NCBI GenBank assembly: GCA_947629735.1
Contig: CANREX010000025.1
Span: 1-14,267, forward strand
DNA from: an uncultured Clostridia bacterium
Lineage (GTDB): Bacteria > Bacillota > Clostridia > Christensenellales > Borkfalkiaceae
Direction of reading: 5' to 3'
Length of the DNA stretch: 14,267 nucleotides
Every line of letters starts with the position of its first letter. The stretch's first letter is position 1. The translations under genes were made by a program, and so were the position numbers. Shown one piece after another: positions 1-5,440 of the stretch. The notes under the pieces were generated by a model, which did not search any database, was not told the origin of the DNA, and saw only the letters and a list, made by a program, of their open reading frames with translations.

Positions 1-213
1 CATTTGAGCGATTATATTGATAATCACCACACGCACGATTTGCGGCATACCTTTATCACCCGTGCGCAGGAAGTCGGAATAAGGCGTGAAATTGTTTCGC
101 TTTGGGCAGGACACGCGGCGGACAACAGCATCACCACCACGGTTTACACGCACCTTGACAGAAACAAGGACATTCAGTTGCAGGAAATAAAGAAATTTGA
201 CTACGCTGTATAG
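1..213 (+). CDS. Tyrosine recombinase (phage-type integrase), C-terminal fragment, cut by window edge
   Basis: The frame is already open at base 1 and ends at TAG 211-213, so this is the last 70 residues of a longer protein; the TTG at position 4 is not a believable start. The fragment shows the end of the tyrosine recombinase catalytic domain. HDLRHTF at residues 12-18 is the H-x-x-R box, WAGHA near residue 37 supplies the second catalytic histidine, and VYTHLD carries the Tyr nucleophile at residue 49. This family cuts and rejoins DNA for integration and excision of phages and conjugative elements. The gene reads toward the 3' end of a tRNA-Leu gene 256 bp away, which is the normal place for an integrase of a tRNA-targeting element. 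The rest of the element would lie to the left, outside the window. Family assignment is firm; element type (prophage, ICE) cannot be told. Confidence 0.85.
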   Translation, partial: HLSDYIDNHHTHDLRHTFITRAQEVGIRREIVSLWAGHAADNSITTTVYTHLDRNKDIQLQEIKKFDYAV

Positions 214-230
214 CGGATACGGGGAGCGAT

Positions 231-388
231 TTGCACCCAAAAAATGGGGCAGTTTAAAGCAGTTTTGAAAATTATTTTCATCCGTTTTGCACCCAAAATT
301 GCACCCAAAAGAGGGGTTTTGAATTTTTTATTAACAAAAAACGGTGTTAAATATTTGCAAATTCACAATACCCAAAATTTGGGTGCAA
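231..388. repeat. Four GCACCC-type short repeats between integrase and tRNA-Leu (possible recombinase arm sites)
   Basis: The motif TTGCACCCAAAA or a close form occurs in direct orientation at 231-242, 287-298 and 299-310, and inverted at about 371-388, where CCCAAAATTTGGGTGCAA also makes a local palindrome. The two central copies are tandem. No gene overlaps them. Short repeats flanking the attachment core are typical arm-type binding sites for tyrosine recombinases and their excisionases, and the position between the integrase stop and the tRNA fits. The repeats are directly visible; the binding role is inference. Confidence 0.6.
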
Positions 389-405
389 GCCAAATTTCTT
401 GCAAA

Positions 406-469
406 AAGTAAAGGCACTATATCTTGTATCTATAACTTAATAAATACCAAAATATAGTGCTTTTTACTT
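406..469. terminator. Convergent terminator-like hairpin between integrase and tRNA-Leu
   Basis: GCACTATAT at 414-422 pairs perfectly with ATATAGTGC at 452-460 around a 29-nt loop that can itself pair partly (TTGTAT with ATACCAA). On the plus strand the stem is followed by TTTTT (461-465), suiting the integrase transcript. On the minus strand the stem extends imperfectly and runs into a T-run at about 403-407, suiting the tRNA transcript. The stem starts right at the tRNA CCA end. The large loop makes it less than textbook. Confidence 0.5.
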
Positions 470-555
470 GGTGCCGCTGGCCGGACTTGAACCGGCACGG
501 TATTTCTACCGAAGGATTTTAAGTCCTTTGCGTCTGCCTATTCCACCACAGCGGC
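469..555 (-). tRNA. tRNA-Leu, anticodon UAA, intact with encoded CCA
   Basis: The reverse complement folds as a class II tRNA of 87 nt. It has a 7-bp acceptor (GCCGCTG with CAGCGGC), a D arm containing GTGGAATAGGCAGACGC, an anticodon arm AAAGGA-CTTAAAA-TCCTT with anticodon UAA, a long variable arm (CGGTAGAAATACCG), a T arm GCCGG-TTCAAGT-CCGGC and a genome-encoded ACCA end. The long variable arm and UAA anticodon give leucine (codon UUA). It is probably the attachment gene for the element whose integrase ends at 213. The 30 bp at 530-559, covering its 5' end and a little flank, recur at 726-755 and 922-951. Confidence 0.95.
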
Positions 556-610
556 GCGTTAATTCTGTTCAATTTTTGTTGTTTAATCACAATTTTTACT
601 GCGAGGGCGG

Positions 611-649
611 TTTTTAAGTCCAGTGCGTCTGCCGTTCCGCCACTCGGGC
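611..649 (-). pseudogene. 5' half of a second, different tRNA-Leu, truncated after the anticodon loop
   Basis: On the minus strand, GCCCGAG-TG-GCGGAACGGCAGACGC followed by ACTGGACTTAAAA is the acceptor 5' strand, D arm and anticodon 5' stem plus loop of a tRNA-Leu(UAA). The sequence stops resembling a tRNA just after the anticodon loop: no matching anticodon 3' stem, variable arm or T arm follows. The acceptor sequence differs from the intact tRNA at 469-555, so it is not a simple copy of that gene. No matching 3' half was seen elsewhere in the window. It is most likely a recombination scar or decayed gene. Confidence 0.75.
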
Positions 650-712
650 ACGATTTTTGTGAAGTTTTCATTTATAAATGTTAAAAAAGTGTTAATTTCT
701 TTCTGTCAATGC

Positions 713-755
713 TTTTAAATCCCTTGCGTCTGCCTATTCCACCACAGCGGCGCGT
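713..755 (-). pseudogene. 5' half of tRNA-Leu, near copy of the intact gene, truncated after the anticodon loop
   Basis: The minus strand repeats the intact tRNA's acceptor 5' strand and D arm exactly (30 identical bases at 726-755 against 530-559, including the GCGC flank). It then continues with an altered anticodon stem AAGGGA and loop TTTAAAA and ends. Everything 3' of the anticodon loop is missing. The identity of flanking bases shows that DNA was duplicated here, rather than an independent tRNA gene decaying. Confidence 0.75.
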
Positions 756-799
756 TATTAAATTAAAGTGTTTTATCCGCTTGCGCTATTAAAAGTCAA

Positions 800-847
800 G
801 ACGCAAGGGATAGGAATCCCGAAAATATGCGCAGCAGATTTTCGGGA
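800..847. repeat. Hairpin-forming segment next to the tRNA fragments
   Basis: TCCCGAAAAT (817-826) and ATTTTCGGGA (838-847) form a perfect 10-bp stem with an 11-nt loop. Just before it, 12 bases at 800-811 (GACGCAAGGGAT) are the reverse complement of 719-730 inside the previous tRNA-Leu fragment, so that fragment is bracketed by an inverted repeat. No T-tract follows, so this is not an obvious terminator. Confidence 0.5.
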
Positions 848-921
848 AGAGGAGCGATAATTAAGCTATGTTGCGGGTTGCGCGTTGCGCGACCCGCTTC
901 AAGCGAAATTTATCGCGACGA

Positions 922-951
922 GCGTCTGCCTATTCCACCACAGCGGCGCGT
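922..951 (-). pseudogene. Third copy of the tRNA-Leu 5' end (30 bp)
   Basis: Thirty bases are identical to 530-559 and 726-755. They cover the acceptor 5' strand and D arm of tRNA-Leu plus a few flanking bases. The match ends before the anticodon arm on one side and at the start of the 166-bp tandem repeat region on the other. It cannot form a tRNA. Confidence 0.7.
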
Positions 952-954
952 CGC

Positions 955-1345
955 GGCAAACTGCGCTTTTAGGCGTTCGGCGAAGCCAAAGCCAGATACG
1001 CTGCGTTGCCGCTCCTTAGTCGCAAAAATCTCACTGAGTTGCGATTTTTGCGAGGTTGTTTTGTATATCCTAAATTGCTCCCGCTCGTTTTGGTTATGAA
1101 AACTCCCGAGGGGAGCAGGTGGCAAACTGCGCTTTCAGGCGTTCGGCGAAGCCAAACGCCATATACGCTGCGTTGCCGCTCCTTAGTCGCAAAAATCTCA
1201 CGAAGTTGCGATTTATGCGAGGTCGTTTTGTATTTCCTCAATTGCTCCCATTCGTTTTGGTTATGAAAACTCCCGAGGGGGCAGGTGGCAAACTGCGCTT
1301 TCAGGCGTTCGGCGAAGCCAAACGCCATATACGCTGCGTTGCCGT
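955..1345. repeat. 166-bp tandem repeat, two full copies and one partial copy
   Basis: Copies begin with GGCAAACTGCGCTTT at 955, 1121 and 1287, giving a constant 166-bp period. The third stops near 1345. Each full copy has two hairpins: GGCGTT...AACGCC around GGCGAAGCC (not perfect in copy 1), and TCGCAAAAATC (1020-1030) with GATTTTTGCGA (1043-1053), which carries one mismatch in copy 2. The period is not a multiple of three, and open frames through it in both directions are by-products of the repeat, so I call no gene. The array abuts the last tRNA-Leu fragment. Confidence 0.85.
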
Positions 1346-1533
1346 TTATCGGTACATTGCCGCTTTATTATATATAAACTGCAATTTTCCGTCAAGCATT
1401 TTCGGCAAAAATTTTCGCCGTGCGATTTCTCACGTATATAAAATAAATTTGCCTATATTTTTGATTTCTGCCATATCTCCCCACTTCCCTAAGACAAGGA
1501 AGTGGGGAGATATAGTAAGGGGGCTTTTTATTT
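1346..1533. other. Non-coding spacer with a 16-bp perfect hairpin at 1473-1513
   Basis: ATATCTCCCCACTTCC (1473-1488) and its exact reverse complement at 1498-1513 form a 16-bp stem with a 9-nt loop. On the plus strand a TTTTTA run follows about 12 nt later (after AGTAAGGGGGC), too far for a standard terminator. On the minus strand no T-run follows. The rest of the spacer is AT-rich and shows no gene. Confidence 0.55.
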
Positions 1534-2062
1534 ACTTTCATTTCGAGCCTGCCGAGGAATTCGGCGAGGGTAAACCGCATAAGATAGGCATAAACGCAAT
1601 GAAATACCGGATTCTTCGACTGCGCACCTGCGGTGCTTGCTCAGAATGACAGTAGGGGAAGGACTTGACGCCCTCGGGCAGAATGACAGTGAGGGAGGGG
1701 CTTCGCCCTCGGGCGGAATGACAGGGGTGTGTCACCCTGAGCGGAACGAGCGATAGCGAGTGAAGTCGAATGGGTCTGGCTTGGGGTATGCCGCATAAGA
1801 TTGACATAAGCGCAATGAAGTATGGGATTCTTCGACTTCGTTCGGCTTTCAGCCTCGCTCCGCTCAGAATGAAAGTAAAGGGGTATGCGGCGCACACATG
1901 CGCCCGTTTTGCGGTATATAACGGCGGTTTCGCTTAGGACTACCGGATTCTTCGACTTCGCTAACGCCCTCGCTCAGAATGACAGTGAGGGAGGGGCTGT
2001 CGCACTCGGGCAGAATGACAGTAAAGGGGTATGCGGCGCACAAATTTCCGCACCCGCCCACA
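1534..2062. repeat. Mosaic of dispersed intergenic repeats ('GGATTCTTCGAC...CTCAGAATGACA' type)
   Basis: Units opening with GGATTCTTCGAC and closing with CTCAGAATGACA or a close form lie at about 1609-1653, 1825-1875 and 1944-1985. Shorter closing units (CGGGCAGAATGACAG) lie near 1675-1690, 1711-1723 and 2005-2021, and an inverted unit lies near 1728-1776. Larger blocks are also duplicated: 1575-1621 against 1791-1837 (47 bp, 6 mismatches) and 1865-1896 against 2011-2042 (32 bp, 1 mismatch). Open frames here translate to low-complexity peptides rich in repeated HSER/AMTV-like strings, a known annotation artefact, so no gene is called. The remaining 2063-2135 shows only a 7-bp stem (GCCCGTG 2098-2104 with CACGGGC 2126-2132) just after the LysR stop, without a T-tract. 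Confidence 0.8.
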
Positions 2063-2135
2063 CGCTAACCGCGCAAGCACATTCCCGCTGCGCACCCGCC
2101 CGTGCAAGCGCCTTCCGCCGATATTCACGGGCAAT

Positions 2136-3026
2136 TCACTTGGCTTTGAATAAATCGGTAAACAATTTCAAGGCGTAGGATCTGCTGCCTCCGCGGGGAA
2201 CTGCCATGCCGACGGAGCGCATAGGCATCTGCGGGGTAACGGACAGTTCGAAAATGCTACCGTTTTCGAGCTTGTTCAGCGAATATTCGCGGGGGATACA
2301 GCCTATTCCCATGCCCGAAATGACGAGTTGTTTCATCAGTCCCCAGCTCGTCACCTCGACGGCGGGTTTGAAGTCTACGCCGTGGTTGTGGGCGTAGTTT
2401 TCGAACGCTTCGCGCGCGACGGTGTGCTCTTCCATAAGCAGCAGGGGGTAGCCGAGAAGGCTTCTCAGCGAAACGCTCTTGCCGCGCAAAAAACCGAACG
2501 CCTTGCCCGCTATAAAGATGTCGTTAAGGTACATAATCGAATCGGTAATGACAATGCCGTTATCGGGCGCGACGGGGAGATTCAAAAAGCCGATGTCGCA
2601 CTTGTCCGATTTCAGCGCGTCGATTATGTTGGGGGTGACGTCGGACAGCAGGTTTATTTTGACGTGCGGGTAGAGGGTGTGATACTCCACGATTTTCTCC
2701 GCGAGGACATATTGGAAAATGGTGTCGGACGCTCCTATCCTGAGCGTGCCCGCCGCGGTATTTCTTATCTGCGCGAGGATGTCTTCCACGCCGTCCAAAA
2801 GTTTTACCGCCTGTTCGACTTCCCCCACGATTAGCTTGCCACCCGAGGCGGAAAGCTCCATGCCCTTGTGTTTGCGGTTGAACAGGTTCGTGCCGAGCTG
2901 CACTTCGAGCTGGCGTATCGCGTACGACACGGCGGGCTGAGACATGTGCAGCTCTTCCGCGGCGAGGGTCAGACTGCCGCACCTCGCCACGGTGTAGAAA
3001 ATTTTGTAGAGCTCGTAGTTGACCAT
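2136..3026 (-). CDS. LysR-family transcriptional regulator
   Basis: A 296-residue protein of normal LysR length. Residues 1-60 are the winged helix-turn-helix: YELYKIFYTVARCGSLTLAA, then SQPAVSYAIRQLE as recognition helix and LFNRKHKGMELSASG as the wing. Residues 90-290 resemble the periplasmic-binding-protein-like effector domain (GTLRIGASDTI, GMGIGCIPREY). It would bind DNA as a tetramer and respond to a small effector. The ATG at 3024-3026 lies 1 bp after the stop of the GXGXG gene, so it is the last gene of the glutamate synthase unit and probably co-expressed with it. Bacillus GltC, a LysR protein, activates glutamate synthase genes, so control of this operon is a reasonable inference. 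GltC is divergent to gltAB whereas this one is co-directional. Family certain, target inferred. Confidence 0.92.
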   Translation of the reverse strand: MVNYELYKIFYTVARCGSLTLAAEELHMSQPAVSYAIRQLEVQLGTNLFNRKHKGMELSASGGKLIVGEVEQAVKLLDGVEDILAQIRNTAAGTLRIGASDTIFQYVLAEKIVEYHTLYPHVKINLLSDVTPNIIDALKSDKCDIGFLNLPVAPDNGIVITDSIMYLNDIFIAGKAFGFLRGKSVSLRSLLGYPLLLMEEHTVAREAFENYAHNHGVDFKPAVEVTSWGLMKQLVISGMGIGCIPREYSLNKLENGSIFELSVTPQMPMRSVGMAVPRGGSRSYALKLFTDLFKAK

Positions 3027-3027
3027 T

Positions 3028-3756
3028 TCAGTTGTCCGTATACATCTGTTTGTAGGGGTTCTGCGTGTTGGGCGTGAGGACGAAGTAGTTGTCCGCCAAA
3101 AGCTCCTTTAAATTGTATTCTGGGAAGTATGAGCAATAGTCCGCGAGGATATCTTTCAGCTCTTCCACCTCATAGCCCCGCTTCGTGGCGGTATGCACCT
3201 GAACGGGGAGTTTGTGCGGCAGCTTATCGCACCTTAAATACATCACGCCGCCGTGCATGCCCGTGCCGCAGAAGTTGTGCACTATCGGCAAGCCGTCGTT
3301 GTTTTTGCCGAGCACAACTATTACCCCGCCCGCCTGATATTCGCCGAGGAACGAGCCCGCCCTGCCGCCTATGACTATGACGGGGCGGGACTGCATGAAC
3401 GCCTTCATGTGTATTCCCGCGCGGTAGCCCGTGTTGCCCTTGACGTAAATTTTCCCGCCGCGCATTGCGTAACCCGTGGCGTCGCCCGCGTTGCCGTAAA
3501 TTATTATCTTGCCGCTGTTCATCGTGTCTCCGACGGCGTCCTGACCGTTGCCGTGGACGTACACCTCGCCGCCGTTCAAGTATGCGCCGAGGGCGTTGCC
3601 GGGAGTGCCGTTCACGATTATTTTACGCCCGCTTTCACCCGTCGCGATATAGCGCTGACCTATGCAGCCGTTTAAGGTTATTTCCCAATCGGAACTCTCC
3701 CGTATGCGCCTGTTGAGCGCCTTGAAATCGGTGTTTTCGTCTACGTTGATAACCAT
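3028..3756 (-). CDS. Glutamate synthase GXGXG domain as a stand-alone subunit
   Basis: 242 residues. Residues ~40-190 are the right-handed beta-helix that is the C-terminal domain of classical GltB, built of repeated turns such as GNALGAYLNGGEVYVHG, GDTMNSGKIIIYGNAG and GYAMRGGKIYVKGN. In large GltB this domain has a structural role, packing the amidotransferase and synthase domains around the ammonia tunnel. Here it is a separate polypeptide, as in archaeal-type split glutamate synthases. The C-terminal 50 residues (YFPEYNLKELLADNYFVLTP) are typical of this stand-alone form. ATG 3754-3756 is preceded by AGGGAG at a good spacing; the gap to the upstream oxidoreductase stop is 3 bp. It should assemble with the amidotransferase (6946-8070) and FMN subunit (5441-6949). 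Confidence 0.9.
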   Translation of the reverse strand: MVINVDENTDFKALNRRIRESSDWEITLNGCIGQRYIATGESGRKIIVNGTPGNALGAYLNGGEVYVHGNGQDAVGDTMNSGKIIIYGNAGDATGYAMRGGKIYVKGNTGYRAGIHMKAFMQSRPVIVIGGRAGSFLGEYQAGGVIVVLGKNNDGLPIVHNFCGTGMHGGVMYLRCDKLPHKLPVQVHTATKRGYEVEELKDILADYCSYFPEYNLKELLADNYFVLTPNTQNPYKQMYTDN

Positions 3757-3759
3757 AAT

Positions 3760-4989
3760 TCACACTCCCTTGTTGAGTTTTTCGTCGCGCTCTTTCGCGG
3801 AATATGCGCTAAGGAGCGGGCACTTTGACATTATGCGCCAATCTATTTGCGAAAGGGGCGTTCCCTCGCGCACGAGGGCGGTATATATGCCGACGTTTCT
3901 TATGTCGCCTATTATGATGAACCCCACGAGCTTTCCCTCTTTCACGAAGAGTTTTTTGTAGTTACGACCGGAGATATCCTCCGAACATTCGCCCTCGTAA
4001 ACCCCCGCGGTCATGATATGCAGCTCGAAAAATCCGAGGGAATTCAAAGGCGTTCCGCCGTCGAAGACGTCGTCGCCGCCCGCCATGTTTATGCCCGCGC
4101 ACCTGCCCTGAAACGCCGCGTTGGGCAAGATGGCGAGCACCCTGTTTGCGTGCGCGGATTTATCGTAGCCCTCCGCGCAGTCGCCCGCCGCGTATATGTC
4201 GGGCAGGCTCGTGCACATTCTTTCGTTGACGACTGCGCCCCTGTTGATTTCGCCGCCCGCTTCCTTTAAAAGGGAGACTTCGGGGCGGACGCCCACCGCG
4301 AGCACGAGTATATCGAAGGGCAGCTCTTTGCCGCTCTTCAACCGCGCGTTTGCGCCGTAGAAACTCAAAACGCTGTCGCCCAAGACGAAGTTTACGCCCT
4401 TTTCTTCCAGAAATTTTTGCACGATTGAAGAGCTGCCCTCGTCCAAAACCGAGGAGAGTATGCGGGGCGCGAGGTCCACGACCGTCACGCTCTTCACTTT
4501 GTCCGCTATTCCCTCCACGCATTTCAGCCCGATGAGCCCCGCGCCGAGCACGAGCACGCGCTTTTCTTCCGAGAGGGCGAGCGAAAGGCTCTTCATGTCG
4601 TCGAAGGTCATAAAGGAGAATTTGTCCTTCACCTTGTCCAGCCCTTCCATGGGCGGGACGAAGGGGCGGGAGCCCGTGGAAATCAGCAGTTTATCGTAAA
4701 ACACCTCGCTTCCGCTTTCAAGCAGCACCGCCTTTTTGCCCGCGTCAATCTTTACCGCCCTTTGCCCGAGCATGACGTTCACCTTGTTTTTTTCGTAGAA
4801 CTCCTTTGGGCGATAGTCGGCGTTTTGTTCGGCTATCCTGCCGAGCATTATGTAGGAAATCAACGGGCGTCCGTAGGCGGGGCGGTTTTCGGCGGAGACC
4901 ACCGTTATTTCGCCCTCTTTATCCACCGAGCGTATGCCCTCTATGCACGCCGTAGCGGCAACGGAGTTGCCTATTATCACGTACTTCAT
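3760..4989 (-). CDS. FAD/NAD(P)-dependent oxidoreductase of the glutamate synthase operon
   Basis: 409 residues with two Rossmann folds. The FAD site starts at residue 3 (VIIGNSVAA) and is completed by IYAAGDC near 266-271. The NAD(P) site is VLVLGAGLIG at 145-154, and the strand after it ends in Asp172 (VVDLAPRIL), which usually favours NADH over NADPH. The fold is the nitrite reductase/rubredoxin reductase type, with GRPLISY at 40-46, not the GltD type: it lacks GltD's N-terminal Fe-S domain, and the active-site CxxxxC of disulfide reductases is not seen. Its start overlaps the ferredoxin stop by 4 bp (ATGA), with GGAGGG upstream. The probable role is to pass electrons from NAD(P)H to the adjacent four-cluster ferredoxin and on to the synthase subunit. 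The partner assignment is inference from overlap and order. Confidence 0.88.
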   Translation of the reverse strand: MKYVIIGNSVAATACIEGIRSVDKEGEITVVSAENRPAYGRPLISYIMLGRIAEQNADYRPKEFYEKNKVNVMLGQRAVKIDAGKKAVLLESGSEVFYDKLLISTGSRPFVPPMEGLDKVKDKFSFMTFDDMKSLSLALSEEKRVLVLGAGLIGLKCVEGIADKVKSVTVVDLAPRILSSVLDEGSSSIVQKFLEEKGVNFVLGDSVLSFYGANARLKSGKELPFDILVLAVGVRPEVSLLKEAGGEINRGAVVNERMCTSLPDIYAAGDCAEGYDKSAHANRVLAILPNAAFQGRCAGINMAGGDDVFDGGTPLNSLGFFELHIMTAGVYEGECSEDISGRNYKKLFVKEGKLVGFIIIGDIRNVGIYTALVREGTPLSQIDWRIMSKCPLLSAYSAKERDEKLNKGV

Positions 4990-5432
4990 AAATCGCCCTC
5001 CTCAAAAACTATCGCGCCGTTGGGGCAATACTTGACGCAGTTGGGCTCGCCCCTGTCGTTGTCCGTGCAGAGCATACATTTCTGCGCGGCTTTTCCGTCC
5101 GCGGCGGGCATTATAGCGCCGTAAGGGCAGACGAGCACGCAGGTAAAACAGCCCACGCATTTGTTCTTGTCGATGACGACCATGCCCTCGTCCGTCTTTG
5201 AAAGCGCGCCCGCGATGCAGCTCTTCACGCAGATAGCCTGCTTGCAGTGGCGGCAGTTGACGGCAAAGTGGATATCCTCGGGGTTATCCTCGACGCGTAT
5301 TCTCGGCAGGATTTCCCCCTGCTTTCCTTTGAGTTTGAACATGGCGTCCAGACCCGAGTTTGCGTACATACATTCCCATTCGCACAGACGGCACCCGAGG
5401 CACCTGTTTTCTTTTACGTAAATTCTCTTCAT
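4986..5432 (-). CDS. Four-cluster [4Fe-4S] ferredoxin-like electron carrier
   Basis: 148 residues from ATG 5430-5432, with sixteen cysteines in four groups. CLGCRLCEWEC lies at 11-21, CRHCKQAICVKSC at 60-72, CVGCFTCVLVCP at 92-103 and CMLC...CVKYCP at 119-137. The spacing matches HycB/CooF/DmsB-like polyferredoxins that carry four [4Fe-4S] clusters and link a flavoprotein to a second enzyme. No signal peptide or membrane segment, so it is cytoplasmic. A GTG at 5442-5444 would add four residues and overlap the upstream stop as GTGA. I prefer the ATG because GAGG (5439-5442) sits 6 nt before it, while the GTG has no clear Shine-Dalgarno. It lies between the FMN subunit and the oxidoreductase genes, so an electron-relay role for glutamate synthase is likely, though unproved. 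Confidence 0.9.
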   Translation of the reverse strand: MKRIYVKENRCLGCRLCEWECMYANSGLDAMFKLKGKQGEILPRIRVEDNPEDIHFAVNCRHCKQAICVKSCIAGALSKTDEGMVVIDKNKCVGCFTCVLVCPYGAIMPAADGKAAQKCMLCTDNDRGEPNCVKYCPNGAIVFEEGDL

Positions 5433-5440
5433 ATGCCGCC

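Noticed and set aside
611..951. Split or permuted tRNA genes
   Set aside because: No matching 3' halves or joining helices were seen, and two pieces carry duplicated flanking DNA, so scars are simpler.
955..1345. Possible CRISPR array
   Set aside because: The repeated unit is 166 bp long with no alternation of short repeats and unique spacers, and no cas gene is present.
827..1649. Several overlapping open frames on both strands (for example 1119-1649 plus, 969-1328 minus)
   Set aside because: They are created by the 166-bp tandem repeat and tRNA fragments, lack ribosome binding sites and show no protein family features.
1538..2178. Open frames of 60-120 codons in the dispersed-repeat region
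   Set aside because: The peptides are translations of the short repeats (strings such as SLTVILSEGV), a common annotation artefact; no start signals.
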